DNA of 64,000 nt, taken from NCBI RefSeq assembly GCF_019711195.1, contig NZ_CP081299.1, positions 682,001-746,000 on the forward strand. Reading direction: 5' to 3'. Under the pieces are notes generated by a model that did no database searches, had not been told where the DNA came from, and worked only from the letters and a program-made list of their open reading frames with translations. Of the stretch, positions 42,005 through 51,159 are shown piece after piece. The number at the start of each line of letters is the position of its first letter. Position 1 is the first letter of the stretch. This DNA is from Dyadobacter sp. NIV53 (GTDB lineage Bacteria; Bacteroidota; Bacteroidia; Cytophagales; Spirosomataceae). The position numbers were made by a program, and so were the translations under genes.

Positions 42005-45000
42005 ATGAAAAAAATACTTGCCTCCCTCCTTTTACCAGCTATCATATTCAGTTTGACGGATTGCAGCAAGAAAAAAGAAGCCCTTTTTGAAGCACATTAC
42101 TCAAATGAAACAAAAATTAATTTCTCCAATAAGCTAACGCCCAACGATTCCATTAATCCATTCACATTTACTAATTTTTATAACGGAGGTGGTGTCGGAA
42201 TTGGCGATGTCAATAATGATGGCAAAGCTGATATTTTCTTTGGCGGTAACCAGGTGAGCTGCAGGCTTTATCTCAGCAAAATTGACACGCTGAATAAAAA
42301 ATGGGAATTCGAGGATATTACTGAAATGGCCGGTGTGAAAACCGATCGCTGGTGTACGGGTATTTCGATGGTTGATATTAACCAGGATGGACTGCTCGAT
42401 ATTTATGTGAGTGTTGCCAAACATACACGAATGCGCAATAGCGAAAACCTTCTTTTTGTTAATCAGGGAATTGGTAAGGGCAAAATTCCTGTTTTTAAGG
42501 AAATGGCCAAAGATTATGGCCTGGATGACAATTCCTTTACAGTACAAACTGCATTTTTTGATGCTGATCTGGATGGAGACCTGGATGCATACCTGATGAA
42601 CTCAGCACCCGATCTGCAAAACCCTAATTATCTGCGGCAAACCTATAATGATGGCTCCTATCCCAGCACAGGAAAACTTTATCTTAATGAAGGATCAGGA
42701 AAAAATGGATTGCCGGTTTACACCAATATCTCCGGAGAAGCCGGTGTAAAATACGAAGGCCTGGGACTTGGACTGGCAATCAGTGATCTGAACAAGGACG
42801 GTTTTCCTGATATATATTGTTCCAATGACTTCATCAGCAGTGATATTTTATACCTGAATTCGGGATTGACAAAAAACAAAAAACCTGCTTTTGGGAATGT
42901 GATCAAACAGGCCACTGCACACACAAGTTTGTACGGAATGGGGCTGGATATTGCGGACATCAACAATGATACTTATCCTGACATTATACAGCTCGACATG
43001 CTTCCTGAAGACAATTTCCGTCAAAAGAAAATGCTTGCAGGCCAGGATTATGACCGCAAAGAAATGAGCATTTCACCGCAGTATGATTACCAGCTGCAAT
43101 ACATGCGCAATATGCTTCAGCTTAACCTGGGAAATATTTCAGGGCAAAACAAAAAAGCTAATTCACTTGTTTTCAGCGAAATCGGGCTATTGGCCGGCAT
43201 TGCAAAAACTGACTGGAGCTGGGCACCGTTGATTGCTGATTATGACAACGACGGATGGAAAGATGTATTTATTACCAACGGTTATCGCAGGGACGTAACC
43301 GACCGGGATTTTATTTTGTACAAGGAAGATTTTTCGAATTTTGGCACCAATAATTTTAAACAGCAGAATGCACTCGAACTGATCGAAAAAGTACCGGAAG
43401 TAAAAATTGCCAACTACGCATACCGCAACTCCGGTGACCTTACTTTTGCCAATGTTTCAGAAAACTGGGGACTGAATGAATTATCATACTCAAACGGAGC
43501 AGCCTATGCAGACCTGGACGGAGACGGAGATCTGGATATGGTTGTAAATAATATTGATTCGGAAGCATTTGTGTATCAGAATACAGCCAGTGAAAAAGGG
43601 AATGGTAATTACCTGAATATTACGCTAAAAGGGGAAAAGGGAAACCTCCAGGGCATCGGGAGTAAGGTCACGATCTGGGCCGGTGGCACTGTACAATATT
43701 CCGAACTTTCTGTGGTCAGGAGTTTTCAGTCTTCCGTTGATCCGATGCTGCATTTTGGAACAGGAAATAAAAAATTTATAGATAGTATTGAAGTTATTTG
43801 GCCGGGAGGAATGAGCCAGAAACTGTCTAAAATCCCTGTGAACCAGCGACTAGTAATTTCTAAAAAGAATGCTTCCCTTTTAGAAAAACCGCAGGAAAAA
43901 TCAGTTCAGCAAACCTATTTTACTGATATTACCGACGAGGTAAATATTGATTTTAATCACACTGCATCCGGTTTTGTTGATTTTAAACAAACTGCTGCTT
44001 TACACAAAATGTTATCCAAAAATGGTTTCCCCATGGCTGTGGCCGATGTGAACAACGATGGCCTGGATGATATTTTTGTTGGTGGCAGTTATCTGAAAGG
44101 CAAACCTACCCTTCTTTTGCAGCAAACTTCGGGTAAATTTAAAAAACAAATCATCGCACAGGATTCACTGCATGAAAATGTGGCCGGGATCTTTTTCGAT
44201 GCGGACGGAGATAAAGACGTCGATTTATTTATTGTGAACGGTGGAAACCAGCTTCCGGTTTCTGACAAATCCTATTATACTTCCCAGTTATATTTGAATG
44301 ATGGCAAAGGAAATTTTCAGCTCGCACCTGCCGGCACTTTGCCCGATTTTTCTTTAAGCGGTTCATGTATTGCCTCGAATGATTTTGATAAGGACGGAGA
44401 CCAGGATCTTTTCATCGGAGGGCGAATGATTCCCGGAAAATATCCCCTGCCGGCACGAAGTTATTTGTTACGGAATGACACCATGAATGGCATAGCAAAA
44501 TTCACTGATGTAACCAGGCAGTTTTGCCCCGGCTTACTTCAGGCTGGTTTGGTTTGTACAGCATTATGGGCGGACACAAATGGAGACGGATTCGATGATC
44601 TGGTACTGGCAGGTGAATGGATGCCTGTTAATATTTATGAAAGTAAAAAAGGGAAATCATTTCAAATTGCTTCATTACAAAACGGGCTAAGACTACATAC
44701 AGGCTGGTGGAATAATCTTGCAGCAGCCGATTTTGATAAAGATGGTGACGTCGATTTTATTGCCGGAAATGAAGGACTGAATACTTTTTACCGGGCATCC
44801 GAAAAAGAGCCAATGAAAATCGTAGCAAAGGATTTCAATAATGATGGCGTATTTGACCCGCTGATGGGTTATTTTATTCAGGGAGTTCGTTACCCGAGCG
44901 TTCCGCGTGATGCTTTAAACCAGCAGGTGATTCAGTTCAGGAGAAAATTTGCACATTATGCCGATTACGCCAAAGTCAGCTTTGAGGAATTGCTGAACAG

Positions 45001-45139
45001 TGAAGAAAAAAGGAGGCTTATCAGGCCGAAGTTACCACACTCCGGAGCGCCTATTTCGAAAATCTGGGTAATGGAAATTTCAAAATGCATCCTTTGCCTA
45101 TTGAGGCACAGAAAGCTCCGGTATTTGGTATTGCAGTGA
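42005..45139 (+). CDS. FG-GAP (VCBS) repeat lipoprotein with ASPIC/UnbV domain (frame-disrupted near 3' end)
   Basis: Start chosen at ATG 42005 (MKKILASLLLPAI), which gives a lipoprotein signal with Cys at LTDC; the frame open to 41867 only translates the palindrome. About 1044 aa. Many Ca-binding-like VCBS motifs occur (DVNNDGKADIF, DINQDGLLDIY, DADLDGDLDAY, DYDNDGWKDVF). An ASPIC/UnbV domain is near the middle (GSKVTIWAGG, then IEVIWPGG). After 45011 the frame turns to nonsense (PKLPHSGAPISK) and ends. One extra A in the A6 run at 45006-45011 restores EAYQAEVTTLRSAYFENLGNG and joins the fragment ending at 45414. This family is often the third gene of SusCD operons. Confidence 0.88.
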   Translation: MKKILASLLLPAIIFSLTDCSKKKEALFEAHYSNETKINFSNKLTPNDSINPFTFTNFYNGGGVGIGDVNNDGKADIFFGGNQVSCRLYLSKIDTLNKKWEFEDITEMAGVKTDRWCTGISMVDINQDGLLDIYVSVAKHTRMRNSENLLFVNQGIGKGKIPVFKEMAKDYGLDDNSFTVQTAFFDADLDGDLDAYLMNSAPDLQNPNYLRQTYNDGSYPSTGKLYLNEGSGKNGLPVYTNISGEAGVKYEGLGLGLAISDLNKDGFPDIYCSNDFISSDILYLNSGLTKNKKPAFGNVIKQATAHTSLYGMGLDIADINNDTYPDIIQLDMLPEDNFRQKKMLAGQDYDRKEMSISPQYDYQLQYMRNMLQLNLGNISGQNKKANSLVFSEIGLLAGIAKTDWSWAPLIADYDNDGWKDVFITNGYRRDVTDRDFILYKEDFSNFGTNNFKQQNALELIEKVPEVKIANYAYRNSGDLTFANVSENWGLNELSYSNGAAYADLDGDGDLDMVVNNIDSEAFVYQNTASEKGNGNYLNITLKGEKGNLQGIGSKVTIWAGGTVQYSELSVVRSFQSSVDPMLHFGTGNKKFIDSIEVIWPGGMSQKLSKIPVNQRLVISKKNASLLEKPQEKSVQQTYFTDITDEVNIDFNHTASGFVDFKQTAALHKMLSKNGFPMAVADVNNDGLDDIFVGGSYLKGKPTLLLQQTSGKFKKQIIAQDSLHENVAGIFFDADGDKDVDLFIVNGGNQLPVSDKSYYTSQLYLNDGKGNFQLAPAGTLPDFSLSGSCIASNDFDKDGDQDLFIGGRMIPGKYPLPARSYLLRNDTMNGIAKFTDVTRQFCPGLLQAGLVCTALWADTNGDGFDDLVLAGEWMPVNIYESKKGKSFQIASLQNGLRLHTGWWNNLAAADFDKDGDVDFIAGNEGLNTFYRASEKEPMKIVAKDFNNDGVFDPLMGYFIQGVRYPSVPRDALNQQVIQFRRKFAHYADYAKVSFEELLNSEEKRRLIRPKLPHSGAPISKIWVMEISKCILCLLRHRKLRYLVLQ

Positions 45140-45414
45140 AGGACGTAAATGCCGACGGGAATCCCGATGTTATTTTAAGCGGCAATTTTTATCCCAATGA
45201 AGTAAATATGGGAAGGCAGGATGCATCCATTGGACTGTTGCTTCTGGGTAATGGCAAAGGAAAGTTTTCAAGTGTTGGCAGTTCCAAAAGCGGACTTTTC
45301 ATACAGGGGGACGCGCGTAAAAGCATTTTTATGAAAGGACCTGACAACAAACAATGGCTGCTGACGGCAATAAATTCAGGAAAAATCAGAATCAACAGAT
45401 TGAATGGCCAATAA
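45085..45414 (+). CDS. C-terminal fragment of the FG-GAP protein in the alternate frame
   Basis: 109 codons that continue the FG-GAP protein: APVFGIAVKDVNADGNPDVI is a VCBS repeat, followed by YPNEVNMGRQDASIGLLLLG and a basic C-terminus. The internal ATG at 45085 is not an independent gene start, since the coherent translation begins at the A6 run at 45006-45011. It should be read as the last 134 or so residues of the 42005 gene. Confidence 0.8.
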   Translation: MHPLPIEAQKAPVFGIAVKDVNADGNPDVILSGNFYPNEVNMGRQDASIGLLLLGNGKGKFSSVGSSKSGLFIQGDARKSIFMKGPDNKQWLLTAINSGKIRINRLNGQ

Positions 45415-45468
45415 TACAATTGCAAAGTTTCGTGCGCATTTCGAATCCTAAACTGTTGGTTATTAGAC

Positions 45469-45505
45469 GGAATTCTAAACGATATCATTTAGAATTCCTT
45501 TTTTT
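45469..45505 (+). terminator. Rho-independent terminator of the SusCD/FG-GAP operon
   Basis: An 11-bp perfect stem (GGAATTCTAAA at 45469-45479, TTTAGAATTCC at 45488-45498) with an 8-nt loop is followed by seven T. It closes the operon 55 bp after the FG-GAP frame ends. Confidence 0.9.
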
Positions 45506-45571
45506 GATCAAATAAAGAATTGCTTGCCCGAAATTGTTGTATTGTAAGAACAAATCCCGGCATTTTACAAT

Positions 45572-46513
45572 ATGAAAAAAATAAAAATTGCTGTACTCGA
45601 TGATTATCAGGAAGTAGCATTAAAAATGGCTGACTGGTCTGTCTTAGATCAGGTTGCAGATATAACCGTATTTCATGATCATCTGGACGGACAATCTGAA
45701 CTTACTGAGCGACTGAAACCCTTTGACATTATCTGCGTAATGCGCGAAAGGACTCCGATTTATAAAGAATTACTGCAAGGCCTTCCCAATTTAAAACTAA
45801 TCGTTTCTACGGGTTCCCGCAACGCTTCTATTGATACGGATGCAGTCAGTGAGGCAGGTATTCAGCTGGAACATACCGGCTACATCAGCAACGGTGCAAC
45901 CGAGCACACATGGGCGTTACTGATGGCTATGGCAAGGCACATTCCCCAAGAAAATACTACGTTTAAAAATGGCGGTTGGCAGACAACTGTGGGAACTGAC
46001 CTGAAAGGAAAAACGATCGGAATAGTAGGCCTGGGAAGGATTGGGGCTAAAATTGCTGCTATTGCCAATGTTTTTGAAATGAACGTAATTGCCTGGAGCG
46101 AAAACCTGACAGAGGAAAAAGCAGCAGCAAGCGGCGCAAGGTATGTAAGCAAAGAATTCCTGTTCAGTAATGCCGATTTTATTACGGTGCATCTTGTACT
46201 CAGCGAACGCAGTAAGGGAATAATCAGCACACCTGAACTTGATTTAATGAAGCCAAATGCGTATCTGATCAACACTTCCAGAGGACCGCTTGTTGATGAA
46301 AATGCGTTAATCAATACTTTGGAACAGGGAAAAATTGCAGGTGCAGCACTGGATGTATTTGATACAGAACCATTACCGAAAGACCATCCCTTCAGAAATT
46401 TGGGTAACCTGCTTGCCACGCCACATATTGGTTACGTTACAGAAAATACTTATAAATTATTTTTTGAGGACACCGTTAAAATTATTCAAAACTGGATTAC
46501 GAATAAAAATTAA
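45572..46513 (+). CDS. D-2-hydroxyacid dehydrogenase family protein
   Basis: 313 aa, NAD-dependent oxidoreductase of the D-isomer 2-hydroxyacid family (phosphoglycerate-dehydrogenase-like). The Rossmann glycine motif GLGRIGAKIAAIA lies near residue 154. The catalytic triad is visible: Arg in NTSRGPLVDENAL, Glu in DTEPLP, and His in ATPHIGYVT. The N-terminal half of the catalytic domain has VMRERTPI and LKLIVSTGSRNASID. It is a single gene flanked by a terminator and an AT-rich spacer. The physiological substrate is unknown. Confidence 0.93.
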   Translation: MKKIKIAVLDDYQEVALKMADWSVLDQVADITVFHDHLDGQSELTERLKPFDIICVMRERTPIYKELLQGLPNLKLIVSTGSRNASIDTDAVSEAGIQLEHTGYISNGATEHTWALLMAMARHIPQENTTFKNGGWQTTVGTDLKGKTIGIVGLGRIGAKIAAIANVFEMNVIAWSENLTEEKAAASGARYVSKEFLFSNADFITVHLVLSERSKGIISTPELDLMKPNAYLINTSRGPLVDENALINTLEQGKIAGAALDVFDTEPLPKDHPFRNLGNLLATPHIGYVTENTYKLFFEDTVKIIQNWITNKN

Positions 46514-46639
46514 TTTTCATTAGAAGTTTTATTGGGACACTAAAAGCATTAAAACTAGAATTTATTTAAACATAAGTAGTAATATTTTTAATGTATAACA
46601 TAATTTCTAAATTTACTTTTAGTAATTAGATATTATTTT

Positions 46640-49600
46640 ATGAAATTATTAATACCTACTTTCCAAAGCTCAGCGTACATACAATCAGTTGCCTCCTCAA
46701 CAACGTCTGATTTTAAAAACACTTCACCATTTGCCCCAAAAAACTGGCCAATAAACAGCATTTCAGCTCTGTTGTTTTGTTTGTTATTTCTTGTTTATGG
46801 ACAAGCAGATGCGCAATATTGGCAGCCGGTTGGTGTACCCGGATTTTCCGCAGGCACTTCAACCTATACATCATTGGCACTGGACAATTCTGGTAATTCT
46901 TACGTTGCATATTCGGATGCAGCTAACGACAGTAAAGTTACCGTAAGCAAATTCAATGGTAGTGCCTGGGAAACGGTTGGTACCGCCGGTTTTTCAGTTG
47001 GTGATGCGTCCTATATTTTTCTTGCATTATATTCTGGCCAGCCCTATGTTGCTTTCTCGGACGGGAACAGCGGCAACAAAATTACGGTGATGAAGTTTGA
47101 TGGCACGAATTGGGAAACTGTCGGCCTGGCAGGTTTTTCAGCAGGCTCAGCAGACAACATTTCATTGGTTTTTGATACATCAGGAACAGCCTACGTTGGG
47201 TACCAGGATGCGGATAATAATTACAAAGCTACTGTTATGAAATTTACCGGATCTGCCTGGGAATCGGTCGGAGCTTCCGGTATTTCCACAATATATGCAA
47301 ATCATACTGATCTGGCACTGGATGGAACTGGTACGCCTTATGTGGCATTCTCGGATGGAAATAGCAATAACAAGGCTACGGTTATGAAGTTTAACGGAAC
47401 TTCCTGGGAAACAGTAGGTTTTCCAGGTTTTTCAGCAGGATATGCCAATTATACCACGCTGGTGCTGGACAGTAATGGCACACCGTATATCGCCTTCTCC
47501 GATGGCGACAATAATAATAAAGCGACGGTCATGAAATTTAACGGATCGGCGTGGGAAACGGTTGGTCTGGCAGGTTTGTCTATGGCCTCGGCGGATTATC
47601 TGGCATTGGCCCTGGATACTTCCGGAAATCCGTATCTGGCTTACACGGACGGAGGAAACAACTTTAAAACGACAGTAACAAAGTTCAATGGAACAAACTG
47701 GGAAACATTAGGTTCGGCGGGATTCTCAGACGGAGAAGCATATTATTTGTCCCTGGCTATGGACGCTTCCGGCATACCTCAGCTTGCATACCAGGATTAT
47801 GGAAATGACGATAAAGCATCGGTCATGAAATTCAATCCGAATGCATTACCGGGTATTACCGCCCAGCCCGACAATACAACCATCACCGGCGGTCAGACTG
47901 CCAGTTTTACGGTTGGCGCTACCAGCGACAGCGGTAATCTTACGTACCAGTGGCAGGTAAGCAATGATGGCGGGAACATTTTTTCCAATATCAGTAACGG
48001 CGGAATTTACAATGGAACTAATTCAGCTGCCTTAATGATCAGTAATGCCCCTATATCTTTAAATGGTTATCTGTATCGGGCGAGAGTCAGTAATGGAGGT
48101 ATTGTTACTTCCAAACCTGCATCCCTTACGGTTAATACTCCTGCTTTCGATAATGCAAGAACCTGGCAGCTAAATGGTACCCAGGGTTTTTCATCCGGCC
48201 AGGCCTCTTACACTTCGCTTGCCATCAACAGCTCAGGTGTTTCTTATATTGGCTACTCAGATGCATCGAAAGGCGACAAAGCCACGGTTATGAAATATAG
48301 TGGAACTGCATGGGAAAATGTCGGTTCGGCTGGTTTTTCTGCGGGTGAAGCCTATTATACCTCACTTGTCCTGAACAGTTCGGGAACACCTTACCTGGCG
48401 TATCAGGATTATGGGAACGATGGCAAACTTACCGTGATGCGGTTTGACGGAACATCATGGGCGTCAGTCGGCCCTGCTGGTTTCACCTCAGGTTCGGCAG
48501 GAAACGTTTCCCTGGTGCTGGATGGCTCGGGAATACCTTATGTTGCCTATCAGGATGCCGAAAATGATTATAAAGCAACGGTTATGAAATTCAATGGCTC
48601 GGCCTGGGAACTGGTAGGTACAGCAGGTTTTTCAGCTGGTTTTGCCAATTCTGTTGCTATCGCCCTCAATAGTTCCGGCACTCCTTATGTTGTGTACTCC
48701 GATGCCGGCAATGATAACAAGGCAACGGTCAGGAAATTCAACGGTTCGGCATGGGAGGTCGTGGGCGCAGCAAATTTTTCAGCAGGTTATGCCAATTATA
48801 CTTCACTTGCACTGGATAATAATGGGACACCATACGTTGCATATTCAGACGGAAGCAGTGAAAATAAAGCTTCGGTAATGGTATTTGACGGAACAATCTG
48901 GAAAAACGTAGGAACCGCTGGTTTCTCTTCGGCCGCTACGGATTATATTTCTCTTATCCTGGATGGTTCAGGCACCCCATTTGTCTCATTTACAGATGGA
49001 GCCAACGATTATAAAGCAACTGTTCTCAGGTTTAATGGTACAGGCTGGGGAGTGGTTGGGTCGACAGGCTTTTCTTTGGGAGAAGCATATTACACTTCTC
49101 TCGCACTGGACAATTCCGGAACACCATACCTTGCATTTCAGGATGTGAGTAACGACAGCAAGGCGACAGTAATGAAACTGATCGCAACGCCACTCCCGGT
49201 AACCTGGATTTCTTTCACAGGTAAATCTGCAACGGAGGGAAACATACTAACCTGGGCAACTTCATCTGAGATCAATGCAGAATCCTTTATCGTGGAACGC
49301 TCTTCTACCGGAAGGACATTCTCAGAAGTTGGCCGCTTGTCAGCTGCCGGAAACAGTAACCAGACACAAAACTATCGTTTTACAGACAGCAAACTTCCAT
49401 CGGGAACCAGCACGCTTTATTACCGGATCAAACAGCTTGATACAGATGGAAAATACAGCTACACCAGGATCATTTCCCTATCCGGCGATGGAAAACTGAA
49501 CACACAAACATTATCCATTTCTCCTAATCCATTCATTGCGAATAACAGCCTGACACTGCGGTTTGACAATACACCAACCGAAAAAAATGGACAGGCATGG

Positions 49601-49765
49601 CTCGTTGGTATGAGCGGGCGTGAGTTCTACCGCCGTGAAATTTCGGCCGGTTCAGGTTCAGGCGAAATCGTACTGGATAATCTGCCGCAACTTGCGCCAG
49701 GCATGTATCTGATGAACGTGGTATTGGATGGAAATCTGACAGTTCATAAGGTAATCAGGAAGTGA
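46640..49765 (+). CDS. Secreted double seven-repeat propeller protein with Ig-like and T9SS domains
   Basis: 1041 aa. A long N-region precedes the hydrophobic signal core (about residues 43-58, ending in ADAQ). Seven repeats of about 48 residues follow (core: FSAGxAxYxSLALDxSGTPYVAYSDGxNxNKATVMKFNGxxWExVG). Then an Ig-like domain (about 400-500; TYQWQVSNDGG, YRARVSNGG), seven more such repeats, a fibronectin-like segment (ILTWATSSEINAESFIVERS), and a type A type IX secretion C-terminal domain (LSISPNP near residue 965, ending in HKVIRK). The repeat count on each side suggests two seven-bladed propellers. Ligand unknown; surface or extracellular location follows from the T9SS signal. Confidence 0.88.
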   Translation: MKLLIPTFQSSAYIQSVASSTTSDFKNTSPFAPKNWPINSISALLFCLLFLVYGQADAQYWQPVGVPGFSAGTSTYTSLALDNSGNSYVAYSDAANDSKVTVSKFNGSAWETVGTAGFSVGDASYIFLALYSGQPYVAFSDGNSGNKITVMKFDGTNWETVGLAGFSAGSADNISLVFDTSGTAYVGYQDADNNYKATVMKFTGSAWESVGASGISTIYANHTDLALDGTGTPYVAFSDGNSNNKATVMKFNGTSWETVGFPGFSAGYANYTTLVLDSNGTPYIAFSDGDNNNKATVMKFNGSAWETVGLAGLSMASADYLALALDTSGNPYLAYTDGGNNFKTTVTKFNGTNWETLGSAGFSDGEAYYLSLAMDASGIPQLAYQDYGNDDKASVMKFNPNALPGITAQPDNTTITGGQTASFTVGATSDSGNLTYQWQVSNDGGNIFSNISNGGIYNGTNSAALMISNAPISLNGYLYRARVSNGGIVTSKPASLTVNTPAFDNARTWQLNGTQGFSSGQASYTSLAINSSGVSYIGYSDASKGDKATVMKYSGTAWENVGSAGFSAGEAYYTSLVLNSSGTPYLAYQDYGNDGKLTVMRFDGTSWASVGPAGFTSGSAGNVSLVLDGSGIPYVAYQDAENDYKATVMKFNGSAWELVGTAGFSAGFANSVAIALNSSGTPYVVYSDAGNDNKATVRKFNGSAWEVVGAANFSAGYANYTSLALDNNGTPYVAYSDGSSENKASVMVFDGTIWKNVGTAGFSSAATDYISLILDGSGTPFVSFTDGANDYKATVLRFNGTGWGVVGSTGFSLGEAYYTSLALDNSGTPYLAFQDVSNDSKATVMKLIATPLPVTWISFTGKSATEGNILTWATSSEINAESFIVERSSTGRTFSEVGRLSAAGNSNQTQNYRFTDSKLPSGTSTLYYRIKQLDTDGKYSYTRIISLSGDGKLNTQTLSISPNPFIANNSLTLRFDNTPTEKNGQAWLVGMSGREFYRREISAGSGSGEIVLDNLPQLAPGMYLMNVVLDGNLTVHKVIRK

Positions 49766-49820
49766 GAAAGTTGAAAAATGGTTAGCAGTATACATTTATA
49801 AATTATCCGTAGTAATAATA

Positions 49821-49852
49821 AAACCCATCCCGGCGCGCCGGGATGGATTTTT
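49821..49852 (+). terminator. Rho-independent terminator after the T9SS protein
   Basis: A 9-bp GC-rich stem (CCATCCCGG / CCGGGATGG) with CGCG loop at 49825-49846 is followed by ATTTTT. Confidence 0.88.
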
Positions 49853-50014
49853 GACTTTATAGAATTGCTGTTCATCATTTTCCCAGCTCTTTTTGTCTCT
49901 ACATTTTTTTGGGGAAATTGTAGGAGCCATGTATGTTTTACTTCACATGCAAACCCGCACAATTAAAAAAATCAACCGGGCTTCCATTAAGTTTTCAATA
50001 AAAGAAAAAATAAT

Positions 50015-50031
50015 TTGCAACATTGTTGCAA
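50015..50031. promoter_or_regulatory. Perfect palindrome TTGCAACA-T-TGTTGCAA, putative Fur/Zur-family operator
   Basis: An 8-1-8 perfect palindrome lies 71 bp upstream of the lipoprotein start. A 17-bp near-palindrome with one central base is the expected shape of a Fur-family (Fur, Zur, PerR) operator. The identity of the repressor is inferred only. Confidence 0.55.
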
Positions 50032-50042
50032 ACAATATACAT

Positions 50043-50059
50043 TTGCAACAATGTAGCAT
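50043..50059. promoter_or_regulatory. Second TTGCAACA half-palindrome (imperfect)
   Basis: TTGCAACA-A-TGTAGCAT repeats the palindrome at 50015 with mismatches in the right arm, 28 bp further on, about 43 bp before the start codon. Two such sites about 2.7 helical turns apart suggest cooperative binding. Confidence 0.45.
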
Positions 50060-50101
50060 ATACAGAGTAATACAATTCCCACTAAATGATTTGAAAATAC
50101 C

Positions 50102-50656
50102 ATGAGACTCAACAAGAAACTTGTCTGGATAATGCTTTTTAGCGTATCAACGCTTTTTACACAATGTAAAGACTCAGAAGACGATGTTAAGCCCGACGAC
50201 GAAAATGAACTGATTACCTCTGTCACATTGAATTTTAAAGAAGCAGGGACTGGTGCAACAACTTCGTTCAGTTATAAGGATGCGGATGGAGATGGTGGTA
50301 ACGCCCCTACCCGATTTGATACAATAACACTAAAGGCAAACACGGAATACACGCTGACAATCGCGTTTCTGGATGAAAGCAAAACGCCGGTTGATGATAT
50401 TACTGAAGAAATTAACGAAGAGTCCTATGAACATTTGCTGGTTTACACCCCGTCTCTTGCGTCATTGCTGACATATACTTACGGAGATACTGACAAAAAT
50501 AATTATCCGATTGGTTTAACAGGAACTGCAAAAGCGGGAACAGCCGGTACCGGTAGTTTGAAAGTCCAGCTTCGTCATCAGCCTGGTGCTAAAAACGGAA
50601 CGATCACACCGGGAAGCGATGATGTAAATCTTGACTTTAAACTAACTGTCAAATAA
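50102..50656 (+). CDS. Conserved Bacteroidota lipoprotein, function unknown
   Basis: 184 aa. Signal peptide with lipobox LFTQC (Cys at residue 23), then an acidic linker (DSEDDVKPDDENE). The rest is a beta-sandwich-like domain with SVTLNFKEAG, KDADGDGG, FDTITLKANTEYTL and the C-terminal VQLRHQPGAKNGTITPGSDD. I recall close relatives as lipoproteins encoded beside TonB-dependent receptors, but none is encoded here. The two palindromes upstream suggest metal-responsive control. A metal-binding role is a guess. Confidence 0.78.
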   Translation: MRLNKKLVWIMLFSVSTLFTQCKDSEDDVKPDDENELITSVTLNFKEAGTGATTSFSYKDADGDGGNAPTRFDTITLKANTEYTLTIAFLDESKTPVDDITEEINEESYEHLLVYTPSLASLLTYTYGDTDKNNYPIGLTGTAKAGTAGTGSLKVQLRHQPGAKNGTITPGSDDVNLDFKLTVK

Positions 50657-50670
50657 TTAGCCTTTTAAAT

Positions 50671-50714
50671 GGGTTCGTAAAGTCTGATTACAAGGCCTTT
50701 GTGAACTCATTTTT
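50671..50714. terminator. Terminator between convergent genes
   Basis: GGGTTCGTAAAG (50671-50682) pairs over 12 positions, three as G-U, with CTTTGTGAACTC (50697-50708), followed by ATTTTT. It lies directly between the lipoprotein gene and the convergent cysteine-rich gene. Confidence 0.65.
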
Positions 50715-51072
50715 AACCTTTGTTTCCAAAACCATAAACGCAATGTCTGCAACCGCTTTGGCAGCATTTGCCTCGCAGGGTATGGTATAATTCGGTAAAA
50801 ACCCAGTAATTATTTTCCTTGTAATAATGAAGCCCTTCAATATACATGGCTTTGTGAGTGGGAAAGTGAAATTGTGTTGCTAGTGACACGTCTTTGTTAA
50901 TTTTTTCCAGGCAGGTTTTACAAAGACAGTCAAAATTGGTATTGGACAGAAACTGAATGGTTTCTTTGGATAGCCGTACGGTGCTGCACTGACAACTTGC
51001 AATATTATCTGACTGACAGGAAAATAAGGTTTTACATTTTGGACAAACTTTACTGATTGGAGCAACTGACAT
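50713..51072 (-). CDS. Cysteine-rich CWC-type domain fused to DUF5522-type domain
   Basis: 119 aa from ATG 51072; an extension to a TTG at 51111 is possible but lacks domain content. The N-terminal half has CPKC, then CQCS, then CLCKTCLEKIN, resembling the cysteine-rich CWC zinc-ribbon-like family. The C-terminal half, GLHYYKENNYWVFTELYHTLRG followed by CCQSGCRHCVYGF, is DUF5522-like, a small family usually encoded as a separate protein. Twelve or so cysteines suggest metal binding. It converges on a lipoprotein gene with a Fur/Zur-like operator; no function is known. Confidence 0.82.
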   Translation of the reverse strand: MSVAPISKVCPKCKTLFSCQSDNIASCQCSTVRLSKETIQFLSNTNFDCLCKTCLEKINKDVSLATQFHFPTHKAMYIEGLHYYKENNYWVFTELYHTLRGKCCQSGCRHCVYGFGNKG

Positions 51073-51159
51073 CCTGGTCGTTTTTGATTCTTTGCAAAAG
51101 TAATGATACAAGTCGTATCAGAACAATTTAAAAGTTCCGGAATCTTTTTCAAACCGGTA

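Noticed and set aside
41857..42069. 70-codon minus-strand frame over the palindrome
   Set aside because: Mirrors the start of the plus-strand FG-GAP frame because of the inverted repeat.
42134..42547. 137-codon minus-strand frame
   Set aside because: Antisense to VCBS repeats of the FG-GAP gene; no coding features.
45006..45012. Programmed -1 ribosomal frameshift at A-AAA-AAG in the FG-GAP gene
   Set aside because: The heptamer is not in the required codon phase (frame reads GAA GAA AAA AGG), so a classic slippery site does not apply.
45880..46419. 179-codon minus-strand frame
   Set aside because: Antisense shadow of the well-supported D-2-hydroxyacid dehydrogenase.
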